64,000 nucleotides of DNA from Clitoria ternatea (lineage: Eukaryota; Streptophyta; Magnoliopsida; Fabales; Fabaceae), in contig JAYKXN010000101.1 in the NCBI GenBank assembly GCA_037962975.1, forward strand, positions 248,001 to 312,000, given 5' to 3'. Within the stretch, counting starts at the first letter, position 1; each line of letters starts with the position of its first letter. A program made the position numbers and the translations under genes. The notes under the pieces are model-generated. The model searched no databases. It was given only the letters and a program-made list of their open reading frames with translations, and was not told the origin of the DNA. Positions 1 through 11,272 of this stretch are shown here, in pieces.

Positions 1-3000
1 TAATATTTTATTTTATTTTTCCTTACTTTTTAATGTATTTTCTCTTATCCTTTTTATGAGACGTGTTTTAGAATTTTTCTTGTTAATTTTATATGACTTC
101 TTTCAATTTACAATGTGCATTGATTATTTTTCTCAACACATACTCTTATTAATTAGTCTTAACACTATTTATATCAGTGGAAGATGAAATAATCATTGAT
201 CTTTCTTCCTTACTATTCAATATAATTTTAAAAGTATACCAAGAATAAATGACAAGTTTAATATGTTTACCTAAAATGACTAAATTTCTTAATAAACATA
301 AAATAACATAATATGTTGATAGAAAAAGAGGTAGTGGCGAGACTTCTTTTCTTTTTAAAAGTTCTATACAATATTTATAAATACTTTTAATGTTGTTTTA
401 GATTCCGTACAATAATAGTACATAATATTTTTCATGTCTGCGTACGTGTGTCCATGCATGCGTATGCTTTTATGAAGACTTTGTGAGTTTTTTAGTCATT
501 TTATAATGTGAATATCATTATTTTTACAAACAGCATTCTTAAATGGATTCAGTCATCTTTGATATCAATTATATGTTATTATTTTTATAAATATTATTCT
601 TAATTAGATTCCCTCGCTTTTGCTATCAATTATCAATAGAAGATGATTAATTCCCTTTTCCATTTATTGATAGTAAAGATCGATAGTAAAAGAGTCAAAC
701 AAAAATAATTAACGAATTATATATTATTAATAATTATATTCTTTTTATCTTTAAGGTTTATTAAGTAAGAGAATCGCGTAAGCGATCACATCAAGTCTTG
801 TTTGATCCATTTAATTTAAAAGATATTAATATTATTAAAAAATATAGTATTATATTTTACTTTCCATAGTTTTTAATGTACGTTCTCTTATGCTTTTTAT
901 GAGACGTGTTTTAGAATTTTTCTTTTTAATTTTATATGACTTCTTTCAATTTACAATGTGCATTAGTTATTTTTTTCAACTCATACTCTTATTAATTAGT
1001 CTTAATACTATTTATATCAGTGGAATATGAAATAATCATTGATCTTTCTTCCTTATTATTCAATGTAATTTTAAAAGTATACCAAGAATAATTGACAAGT
1101 TTAATATGTTTACCTAAAATAGCTAAATTTCTTTATAAACATAAAATAACATAATATGTTGATAGAAAAAGAAGTAGTGGCGAGACTTCTTTTCTTTTTA
1201 AAAGTTCTATACAATATTTATATATACTTCTAATGTTGTTCTGGATTCCATACAATAATAATACATAATAATTTTCGTGCGTGCGTACGTGCGTCCATGC
1301 ATACGTGTGCATTTTTGAAGTCTTTACGAGTTTTTTCGTCATTTTATAACGAGAATATAATTATTTTTTCAAATATCATTCTTAAATGGATTCAGTCATC
1401 TTTGATATCAATTATATATTATTATTTTTATAAATATTATTCTTAATTAGATTCTCTCACTTTTGCTATCAATTATCAATAGTAGATGATTAATTCCCTT
1501 TTCCATTTATTGATAGTAAAGATCGATAGTAAAACAATCTGACAAAAATAAATAACAAATTATATATTATTAATAATTATATTCCTTAATTTTTTATGGT
1601 TTATTTAGTAAGAAAATCACGTAAGGGATCACATCAAGTCTTATTTGATCTATTTAATTTAAAAGATATTAATATTATTAAGAAAGATAATATTATATTT
1701 TATTTTTCCTTAGTTTTTAATGTATTTTCTCTTATCCTTTTTATGAGACGTGTTTTATATATTATTTTTTTCAACACATACTCTTATTAATTAAGCTTGA
1801 TACTATTTATATCAGTGGAATATGAAATAATCATTGATCTTTCTTCCTTATTATTCAATGTAATTTTGAAAGTATACCAAAAATAATTGACAAGTTTAAT
1901 GTGTTTACCTAAAATAACTAAATTTCTTAATAAACATAAAATAACATAATATGTTGATAAAAAAGAAGCAATGACGAGATGTCTTTTCTTTTTAAAGGTT
2001 TTATAGAATATTTATAAATACTTTTAATGTTGTTTTGGATTCCATACAATAATAGTACATGATAATTTTCGTGTGTGCGTACGTGCGTCCATGCATGCGT
2101 GTGTATTTATGAAGTCATTTCGAGTTTTTTAGTCGTTTTATAACGAGAATATTATTATTTTAACAAATAGCATTCTTAAATGGATTCAGTCATCTTTGAT
2201 ATCAATTATATGTTATTATTTTTATAAATATTATTCTTAATTAGATTCTCTCACTTTTGCTATCAATTATCAATAGAAGATGATTAATTCCCTATTCCAT
2301 TTAATGATAGTAAAGATCGATAGTAAAAGAATCTGACAAAAATAATTAACAAATTTTATATTATTAATAATTGTATTCTTTTATTTTTTAAGGTTGTTTT
2401 AGTAAAAGAATCACGTAAGGGATCATATTAAGTCTTATTTGATCAATTTAATTTAAAATATATTTATTTTAATAAAAAATATAAATAATATATTTTATTT
2501 TTCCAATTTGTAATGTATTTTCTCTTATCCTTTTTATGAGACGTGTTTTAGAATTTTTCTTGTTAATTTTATATGACTTCTTTCAATTTACAATGTGCAT
2601 TGGTTAATTTATTCAATACGTACTCTTATTAATTAATCTTGATACTATTTATATCAGTGGAATATGAAATAATCATTGATCTTTCTTCCTTATTATTCAA
2701 TATAATTTTAAAAGTATACCAAGAATAATTGACAAGTTTAATATGTTTACCTAAAATAACTAAATTTCTTAAGCAACATAAAATAACATAATATGTTGAT
2801 AGAAAAAGAAGTAGTGGCGAGACTTCTATTCTTTCTAAAAGTTCTACAATATTTATAAATACTTTTAATGTTGTTTCGGATTCCATACAATAATAGTACA
2901 TAATAATTTTCGTGCGTGCGTATGTGCGTCCAGGCATGTGTATGAATTTATGAAGTCTTTTTGAGTTTTTTAGTCGTTTTATAACGTGAATATTATTATT

Positions 3001-3984
3001 TTTACAAACAACATTCTTAAATAGATTCAGTCATCTTTGATATCAATTATATGTTATTATTTTTATAAATATTATTCTTAATTAGATTCTCTCACTTTTG
3101 CTATCAATTATCAATAGAAGATGATTAATTCTGTTTTCCATTTATTGATAGTAAAGATCAATAATAAAAGAATCTAACAAAAATAATTAACAAATTATAT
3201 ATATTTTAATAATTATATTCTCTTATTTTTTAAGGTTTATTTAGTAAGAAAAACATGTAAGGGATCACAACAAGTCTTATTTGATGCATTTAATTTAAAA
3301 TATATTTATTGTAATAAAAATATAAATAATATATTTTATTTTTTTAGTTTTTAATGTATTTTCCATTATCCCTTTTGTGAGACGTGTTTTGGAATTTTTA
3401 TTGTTAATTTTATATGACTTCTTTCAATTTACAATGTGCATTGATTATTTTTTTCAACACATACCCTTATTAATTAGTCTTAACACTATTTATATCAGTG
3501 CAATATGAAATAATCATTGATCTTTCTTCCTTACTATTCAATGTAATTTTAAAAGTATACCAAGAATAATTGACAAGTTTAATATTTTTACCAAAAATGA
3601 CTAAATTTCTTAATAAACATAAAATAACATAATATGTTGATAGAAAAAGAGGTAGTGGCGAGACTTCTTTTCTTTTTAAAAGTTCTATACAATATTTATA
3701 AATACTTTTAATGTTGTTTTAGATTCCACACAATAATAGTACATAATAATTTTCGTGCGTGCGTACGTGCGTCCATGCATGCGTCTGCTTTTATGAAGTC
3801 TTTGTGAGTTTTTTAGTCGTTTTATAACGTGAATATTATTATTTTTACAAATAGCATTCTTAAATGGATCTTTGATATCAATTATATGTTATTATTTTTA
3901 TAAATATTATTCTTAATTAGATTCTCTCACTTTTGCTATCAATTATCAATAGAAGATGATTAATTCCCTTTTTCATTTATTGGG
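1..3984. repeat. Satellite family A, subfamily A1 array (left copy)
   Basis: Head-to-tail array of AT-rich monomers. Using the 'tcc' of the GC-rich landmark gtgcgtccatgcatg as phase mark, copies lie at 451, 1294, 2088, 2929 and 3772, giving steps of 843, 794, 841 and 843. The 794-bp unit lacks about 50 bp near 1756, where 'gacgtgttttata' runs straight into 'ttttttcaacacatac'. A1 is recognised by 'gagacgtgtttt', 'aataaacataaaataac', 'atgttgatagaaaaaga' and 'aatagtacataataattttc'. The array aligns in order with 38368-44684 and then about 52989-53189, so it is the left member of the large duplication. Short open frames inside are repeat shadows, differ between monomers by small indels, and are not called as genes. 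Confidence 0.95.
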
Positions 3985-6603
3985 TGATAAAATTAATTAA
4001 CAAATTATATATTATTAATTATTATATTCTTTTATTTTTTGATGTTTATTTAGTAAGAGAATCGTGTAAGGGGTCATATCAAGTCTTAATTGATGCATTT
4101 AATTTAAAATATATTAATATTAATTAAAAATATAAATAATATATTTATTTTTCCTTAATTTTTAATGTATTTTCTCTTATCCATTTTATGTCATGTGTTT
4201 TAGAATTTTTCATGTTAATTTTTATATGACTTCTTTCAATTTACGATGTACATTGATTATTTTTTTAAACACATACTCTTATTAATTAATCTTGATACTA
4301 TTTATATCAATGGAATATGAAATAATTATTGATCTTTCTTCTTTATTATTCAATGTAATTTTAAAAGTATACCAAGAATAATTGACAAGTTTAATATATT
4401 TACCTAAATTAACTAAATTTGTTAATCAACATAAAATAACATAATATGATGATAGAAAAAGTACTAGTGGCGAGACTTCTTTTCTTTTTAAAAGTTTTAT
4501 ACATTATTTATAAATACTTTCAATGTTGGTTTGGATTCCATACAATGACACTACTTAATAATTTTCATGTGTGCGTACGTGCGTCCAAGCATATGTGTCC
4601 ATTTATAAAGTCTTTGAGTTTTTTTAGTCGTTTTATGATGTGAATGAATCATTATTTGTACAAATAGCATTCTTAAATGGATTCAGTTATCTTTGATATC
4701 AATGATATGTTATTATTTTTATAAATAACATTATTAATTAGAATTCTTTCACTTTTACTATCAATTATCAATAGAGGTTGATTAGTTCCCTTTTTAAATT
4801 TATTGATAGTAAAGATCGATAGTAAAGGAATCTGACAAATATAATTAACAAATTATATATTACTATTAATTATATTGTTTTATTTTTAAGGTTTATTTAG
4901 TAAGAGAATCGCGTAAGGGTTCACATCGGGTTTTAATTGATGTATGTAATTTAAAATATATAATATTAATTAAAAATATAAATAATATATTTTATGACAT
5001 GTGTTTTAGAATTTTTCTTGTTAATTTTTATATAAATATAGAATATTAATTAAAAATATAAATAATCATTGTTCTTTCATCCTATTATTCAACATAATTT
5101 TAAAACTATGCCAAGAATAATTGACAAGTTTAATATGTTTACCTAAAATAACTAAATTTCTTACTCAACATAAAATAACATAATATGGTGATAGAAAAAG
5201 AACTAGTAGCGAGACTTCTTTTCTTTTTAAAAGATTTATACAATATTTATAAATACTTTCAATGTTGTTCTAGATTCCATAGAATGAAACTACTTAATAG
5301 TTTTTATGCGTGTGTACGTGCGTCCATGCATGCGTGTGCATTTATGAAGTCTTTGTGAATTTTTTAGTCGTTTTATAACCAAAATGATCATTATTTTTAC
5401 AAATAGCATTCTTAAATGAAGTTAGTCATCTTTGATATCAATTATATGTTATTATTTTATAAATATTATTCTTAATTAGACTTTCTCACATTTACTATCA
5501 ATTATCAATAGAAGATGATGAATTCCTTTTTCCATTTATTGATAGTAAAGATCGATAGTAAAAGAATGTGACAAAATTAATTAACAAACTATATATTATT
5601 ATTAATTATATTCTTTAATTTTTTAAGGTTTATTTAGTAAGAGAATCGTGTAAGGGATCACACAAGTCTTAATTAATGCATTTAATTTAAAATGTATTAA
5701 TATTAATTAAAAATATAAATAATATATTTTTCCTTAATTTTTAATGTATTGTCTCTTATCCTTTTTATGGCATGTGTTTTAGAATTTTTCATGTTAATTT
5801 TTATATGACTTCTTTCAATTTACAATGTGCATTGATTATTTTTTTAACACATACTCTTAAAAATTAATCTTTATACTACTTATATCAATAGAATACGAAA
5901 TAATCATTGATCTTTCTTCTTTATTATTCAATGTAATTTTAAAAGTATGCCAAGAATAATTGACAAGTCTAATATATGTACCAAAAATAACTAAATTTCT
6001 TAATCAACATAAATTAACAGAATACGGTGATAGAAAATGCACTAGTGGCGAGATTTCTTTTCTTTTTAAAATTTTATACAATATTTATAAATACTTTTAA
6101 TGTTATTTTGGATTCCATACAATGAAACTACTTAATAATTTTCGTGCATGCGTATGTGCGTCCATCCATGCGTGTCCATTTATGAGGTCTTTGTAAGTTT
6201 TTTTAGTCGTTTTATAACATTAGAATTCTCTCACTTTTACTATCAATTATCAATAGAAGTTGATTAATTCCCTTTTTCCATTTATTGATAGTAAAGATTG
6301 ATAGTAAAAGAATGTGACAAAATTAATTAACAAATTATATATTATTAATAATTATATTCTTTTTTTAAGGTTTATTTTGAAAGAGAATTGCGTAAGCGAT
6401 GACACCAAGTCTTAGTTGATGCATTTAATTTAAAATATATTAATATTAATTAAAAATATAAATAATATATTTTATTTTTCCTTAATTTGTAATGTATTTT
6501 CTCTTATCCTTTTTATGACATGTGTTTTAGAATTTTTCATGTTAATTTTTATATGACTTTTTTCAATTTACAATGTGCATTGATTATTTTTTTCAACACA
6601 TAC
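3985..6603. repeat. Satellite family A, subfamily A2 array
   Basis: Phase marks at 4584, 5323 and 6161 (steps 812, 739, 838). A2 differs from A1 by 'gacatgtgttttagaa', 'cttaatcaacataaa', 'atggtgatagaaaaagcac' and 'aatgaaactacttaataat'. The A1/A2 joint at 3982-3985 ('cattgggtgat') removes the right arm of the hairpin normally present in the monomer. The 739-bp unit has an internal deletion around 4970-5070, where 'tattaattaaaaatataa' occurs twice in quick succession. The array stops mid-monomer at 6603, at the transposon remnant. The same segment, with the same joints, recurs at 53190-55809, and a more diverged relative lies at about 16440-18850. Confidence 0.93.
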
Positions 6604-6700
6604 CAGTTTTTTCAACAGTGGAGAGTTCAGATGTGATGTGGCTTCTGTTCAGTATTTTTGAATAGAAAAATGGATGCAAATCAAAGTTGAAATTTCTTAC

Positions 6701-7394
6701 TTAAAGGAACTGTTGGCCAACAAAAAGCTGGTTTTCACCTAAATCATCAGTTGGACTTAGGAACATGTATATCATCACATGATACAGGTCAGCCTTTGAT
6801 CCAGTGCACCACTTTATCTGGGGAACAAACTGGTACCTGAAGCAACATTAGAAAAGCATACAATGAATAGTGAACACTATAAACAACAAACCATAGACCA
6901 CATTCAACTAATGTTGTACTTTTGCTATTACCATATATTTATGTTGTTTTCAAAGTATTTTGCATTATAGTAACTCATTATAATTCTAAGATTCATTTGA
7001 GATACTCCTAGTAGAATTGACATCTTCATCTTCAAGGAGTTAAGAAATGGCAGTTCACTCCGAGTACCATACCATTTAGGATCCACACCAAACGGGTAAG
7101 TGTCACGTACTTTAATTAAGCCTATGGTGGAAGCATCCCTAAGGATGAAATAATAAATATTACGCACATATATAAGGTTACCAGCAAGCATAAAAGACAA
7201 TCAATACTTTGAATAAATTATATTAGTAACCACCTGCATGAAGTATCACGACATCCATAGGCTGATGGTCCAAACAGTTCAAATGGAACAGAGAAGAATT
7301 CATTATATATAAACCCCGTATAGATTGAGAAGAGTGTCATCATCAAAACAATATAGCATCCACCAAAAGCCATTTTTAATATATCTCTAATTTT
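6701..7394 (-). pseudogene. VHA-a pseudogene: V-type H+-ATPase 100-kDa subunit a fragment (left copy)
   Basis: The parent gene encodes the membrane subunit a of the vacuolar proton pump, part of the proton path of the Vo sector. Three minus-strand exons keep one frame: 7394-7234 (53 codons plus 2 nt), 7138-6932 and 6836-6701, 167 residues in all. Both introns are 95 bp with GT and AG ends. Family hallmarks visible are MAFGG, LFSIYTGFIYNEFFSVPFEL, FGPSAYGCRD, TYPFGVDPKW, RSELPFLNSLKMKMSILLGV, KWCTGSKADLYHVMIYMF and LSPTDDLGENQ. Defects: there is no start and nothing upstream of KIRDILK; from memory of the family, about 16 residues of a membrane segment are missing in frame between VPQ(I/M) and KWC; a TAA (6703-6701) replaces the last codon of the third exon, right before a GTAAG donor; the rest of the C-terminus is lost at 6604. 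It cannot make a working subunit. Identification is strong; the exact VHA-a paralogue is unknown. Confidence 0.93.
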
Positions 7395-8440
7395 CTGCCA
7401 TCAACATTGAACAAAACTGATACTGGGATAAAATAAGAGAAAACAATATTAGAAGCAAAAAAACGAAAAGGCATTTCACAAAACAGTTGGTGTTCAAGAA
7501 AAATATAGGCAAAAAACAAAGTCTAAAACTGAACCAGAACCAATGAATCATCATAGAACTGTTATCAAACACCATATCTTCATGCTCGAACAAACACCAA
7601 ATAAAGGATGTAACCATGAATCCAAGGGAACTACCATTAGGAATCATGGAAAAATTTGTCGATCCAAATGCTTTCAATGATCTAAATCCATCAAACATAA
7701 CAAAAACAAAAAAAGATTGATACATTAATCCAGTTTCACAATAGTAACTTTAATAGAAATATGGATCCTTCTACAATATGGTGAGCAGCCAGCCAAAACC
7801 AATGATAAATGCTAAATCAAGCATATGATGGTAGAACCAAAAAATAGAGCAGCGAAGACTGTTGGACAAAAGGAAATCATGATTTTCTTTTATACTGTAA
7901 AAGCACATAAACAGAAACTGTAAAAGTGCATAAACAGAAGCAAAAATGGAACCCAAAAATCATAAATCACTGCAACAAAAGAAAGACTAACCCAGAAACT
8001 ATATAGAAACTTCAGAAGCAGAAAAATAAGTAATAACAAAATGAGAAATTAAAACCTTATAAAACTCAGCGTGAAATGGAAGAAACAAAAATGTTGAAGC
8101 TTCAAATTTTAGAGGCAATGGTAACAGTGAAGTGGTGCTACAGTGGAACGCTAGTCACAGTGAGAAGATGAGACGCGTGGTGGTTTGAAGGCATGATGGT
8201 TCACCATTGGGACTCTTCCATGGTGGCACAGTCGCGCAGCGAGCGGAGGTACGACAAGGACTATAAGAAGGTACATGTGAACAAAGGCACGATAGGGAGA
8301 AAGGATTAAGAGATGACAGGAAGAGAGTGAAAAGGTGCTGAACAGAGAGTGAGATACGCGGTAGATAAGAGGGAAATGAGAAAAATTAAGGGTTAGGGAT
8401 TTAGGAGAAGAGGGAAATGAAAATAAAAGAACCATGATGG
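7395..8440. other. Non-satellite interior of the transposon remnant, no gene recognised
   Basis: On the minus strand this lies upstream of the first VHA-a exon. The part next to 7395 reads like intron sequence ending in a pyrimidine-rich tract and CAG. I looked for the preceding VHA-a exon (the GDWGHG region) and did not find it. A plus-strand stretch at 7547-7717 is open for 57 codons and contains MNPRELPLGIMEKF, but I recognise no family. From about 8280 to 8440 the plus strand is strongly purine-rich (agaga, gggaaa). The minus-strand frame at 8618-8151 (155 codons) crosses the transposon end into family B, so it is not proposed as a gene. Confidence 0.6.
7894..7939. repeat. Tandem duplication, 2 x 23 bp
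   Basis: Two adjacent units, 7894-7916 and 7917-7939, both read actgtaaaag..cataaacagaa and differ at two bases (ca versus tg). The same duplication is present in the right copy, near 57100-57145. It is a small replication-slippage product inside the transposon remnant. Confidence 0.85.
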
Positions 8441-8609
8441 GAGGGAAAAAGACCACGTGACCTGCACGTGCCCATTTAAACGGGAAATTAACGGCAGTTA
8501 CAGAATCGCTGTTAACTTTCTTCATCCAATTCAATAATGTGCTTACTTGCGGTGGTTCTAAGTAACCCCTACTAATAAACCGCCATAAAACCGCGTATTT
8601 CTTATAGTG
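8441..8609 (-). other. CACTA-type terminus and subterminal region (left copy)
   Basis: The minus strand from 8609 reads CACTATAAGAAAT and then a run of short motifs in both orientations: CGCGGTTTTATGGCGG, a downstream GGTGGTT/ACCACCGC block, and further in cacgtgacc and gcacgtgccc. Clustered short repeats next to the end are the usual binding region for a CACTA transposase. Base 8610 begins family B at 'cctacac', which in other B monomers follows 'catag', so the element joins B cleanly at this point. There is no left partner, so I cannot test the inverted repeat. Confidence 0.6.
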
Positions 8610-9360
8610 CCTACACATATGTTGTCAACATTGCCTCACAACATAACCATATTTTTTCTTTTAGTGAAATTGGCCTAAGGTTTGCTTATCAAGTCTATTT
8701 AGCTAAATTTATAATGTCTATTAGGTCACTATGATTTCAAAAATATAATTAGTATAATTATAAAAACAATTACCATCACTATTTTTAATTGTAATTTTAT
8801 AATATTTTAAAAATTATTAAGTTGTTAGTCTATATGTTTCACTTTTAGATTTCCAATATGAGTCACTACCGACATATGAAGGAACAAACAATATCTAAAT
8901 TGAGCTTTAAAAGATCATAACTTAACATAATTTGAGCTCAAAATTAGCATTTAAATGGACTACAGAAGCTTTGAAAATGCTTCATCTATTAGTTTCCATC
9001 AAATAAGTAATTCCTAAATAAAATTTCCAGGTGTTTCAAACAATTCTTGAACTCATAATAATATTGAAAAATCATTATTGAAGTTTAAATTTAATTTTTA
9101 GCATTGAAGAGCTAAGTCTTAGAGTATATTTGGATGGCTAATTTTAGAATGTTAGAATTATTAAATTCAAATAATAAGTATTTACAAAACAAGTCTTATG
9201 AGAAAAAATATTAAGAAATATCTGAGAATCATATCTAGTCATGTATCTATATATATAATTGATTTGCAAATCCATCATTTATTTTTTACTTTACTATGTC
9301 AAAAACTTTACCCTAAATTTTAAAACATTGATTTTAAAAAAATTATTAATATGTACATAC

Positions 9361-9380
9361 ATATATATATATATATATAT
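9361..9380. repeat. (AT)10 microsatellite in B monomer 1
   Basis: Pure AT dinucleotide run after 'tacatac'. The equivalent run in the right copy (58567-58590) has 12 units, which is the first 4-bp offset change between the copies. Confidence 0.95.
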
Positions 9381-10293
9381 GAGTAAAGAACATAATAATA
9401 ACATATATTAGGTTTAAGAAGAAGTCAAACATATAAACCATTAAGATTAACTACATATTAAACTTTTTAAAAATGGTTCTCTATATTACTCTTCAATAAT
9501 AAGAAAATGAAGTCCTTACTTTTTTACTCTAAATAGGGGTGTCAGACATTATAGGCTACACATATATGGTCAACATTGCCTCACAACACAACCATATTAT
9601 TTTCAGTGAAATTGTCCAAAGTTTTACTTATCAAGTCTATTTAGCTAAATTTATAATGTCTATTAGGTCACTATTGTTACAAAAGTGTAACTAGTATAAT
9701 TATAAAAACAATTACCATAATTATTTTTAATTTTAATTTTATAATATTTTAAAATTATTAAGTTGTTATTCTATATGTTTTATTTTTAGATTTCAAAGAT
9801 GAGTCAGTACCGACATATTAAGGAACAAACAATATCTAAATTGAGCTTTTAAAGATCATAAGTACACATAATTTTAGCTTAAAATTAGCATTTAAATGGA
9901 CTACACAAGCTTTGACAATGCTTTATCTATTAGTTTCCATCAAATAAGTAATTCCTAAATAAAATTTCCATGGGTTTCAAAGAATTCTTGAACTCACAAT
10001 CATATTGAAAATTCGTTATTGAAGTTTGAATTTTATTTTTAGCATTGAAGAGCTAAGCCTTAGAGTGTATTTGGATGGCTAATTTTAGAATGTTAGAATT
10101 ATTAAATTCAAATAATAAGTATTTACATAACGAGTCTTATGGAACAAATATTAAGAGATATCTTAGAATCATATCTATTGATATATGTATATATATAACT
10201 GATTTGAAAATCCATCATTTATATGTTACTTTACTATGTCAAAAAATTTACCCAAAATATTAAAATATTGATTTAAAAATGAATTATTAATGT

Positions 10294-10294
10294 G

Positions 10295-10325
<31 letters not shown>
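10294..10325. repeat. (CA)n(TA)n microsatellite in B monomer 2
   Basis: A gcacacacacac run followed by 20 bp of alternating AT. The right copy (about 59504-59537) is 2 bp longer. Confidence 0.95.
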
Positions 10326-11246
10326 GAGCAAAGAATATAATAATAACATTTAACAGGTTTAAGAAAAAGCCAAACTTATAAAACATTAAGATTAACTACA
10401 TATTAAACTTTTTAAAAATGGTTCTCTGTATTACTCTTCAAAAATAAAAAAAATGAAGTCCTTTCCTTTTTACTCTAAATAGGGGTGTCACTCATCATAG
10501 CCTACACATATATGGTCAACATTGTCTCACAACATAACCATATTTTTTCTTTTAGTGAAATTGTCCTAAGGTTTTCTTATCAAGTCTATTTAGCTATATT
10601 TTTAATGTCTACTAGGTCACTATGATTTAAAAAATATAACTAGTGAAATTATAAAAATAATTACCAGAACTATTTTTAATTTTAATTTTATAATATTTTA
10701 AATTATTATGTTGTTATTCTATATGATTTGTTTTTAGATTTCAAAGATGGGTGAGTACTGACATATTAAGGAATGAATAATATCTAAATTAAGCTTTAAA
10801 AGATCATAACTCAACATAATTTGAGCTCAAAATTAGCATTTAAATGGACTATCCAAGCTATGAAAATACCTCATGTATTAGCTTCCATCAAACAAGTAAT
10901 TCTTAAATAAAATTTCGTGCGGTTTGAAAGAATTCTTGAACTCTAAATTATATTAAAAATTTCTTATTGAAGTTTGAAATTGATTTTTTGCATTGAAGAG
11001 GTAAACCTTAGAGTATATTTGGATGACTAATTTTAGAATGCTAGAATTATTAGATTCAAATAATAAGTATTGACAAAACAAGTATTATGTGAACAAATAT
11101 TAAGAGATATCTGAGAATCATATCTATTCATGTATGTATGTGTATAATTGATTTGCAAATCCATCATTTATATGTTACTTTACTATGAAAAAAACTTTAC
11201 CCTAAATTTTAAAACATTGATTTAAAAATGAATTATTAATATACTC

Positions 11247-11272
11247 ACATATATATGTATATATATATATAT
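11247..11272. repeat. Interrupted (AT)n microsatellite in B monomer 3
   Basis: An AT run with one internal 'gt' interruption, bounded by 'ctca' and 'tgag'. The right copy (about 60457-60488) is 2 bp longer at its end and has a C-to-T change at its start. Confidence 0.9.

Larger units (their letters stand above)
6604..8609 (-). mobile_element. CACTA-like DNA transposon remnant carrying a VHA-a gene fragment (left copy)
   Basis: This 2.0-kb block is unlike either satellite and clearly richer in GC. Read on the minus strand, its right edge begins CACTATAAGAAATACGCGG, starting at 8609. This matches the CACTA opening typical of plant CACTA-superfamily inverted ends, and it is followed by GCGGTTT, GGCGGTTT and ACCACCGC motifs resembling subterminal repeats. 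The block carries three exons of a captured plant gene. No matching CACTA end is visible at the left edge (6604), where the sequence runs directly into family A, so the element seems truncated there and no target-site duplication can be shown. No transposase is recognised. CACTA elements that carry host gene fragments are known in plants; applying that here is inference. Alternatively, this is a scrap of gene plus an unrelated terminal sequence. Confidence 0.65.

Noticed and set aside
4446..4643. Plus-strand frames of 63-83 codons in A2 monomers (for example 14346, 22139, 53651)
   Set aside because: They are the same repeat region read many times and most monomers break the frame.
4970..5070. 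Separate mobile insertion in the A2 monomer
   Set aside because: The odd stretch is explained by an internal deletion that brings two 'tattaattaaaaatataa' segments close together. No extra sequence is present.
7387..7725. 112-codon minus-strand frame overlapping the VHA-a upstream intron
   Set aside because: Phe/Leu-rich. It runs out of frame into the VHA-a acceptor region and resembles no VHA-a exon.
7771..7956. 61-codon minus-strand frame
   Set aside because: Hydrophobic low-complexity translation spanning a 23-bp tandem duplication, with no family recognised.
6604..8609. Functional V-ATPase gene
   Set aside because: Only three internal exons, with a missing membrane segment, a stop at the third exon end and loss of both gene ends.
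8151..8618. 155-codon minus-strand open frame (also 57357-57824)
   Set aside because: It starts in family B, crosses the CACTA-like terminus and runs through subterminal repeats. It has no recognisable domain, so it is treated as chance.
10075..10263. 62-codon plus-strand frame in family B (also 59285-59473)
   Set aside because: Part of the B monomer. Equivalent positions in other monomers are interrupted, so it is not a gene.
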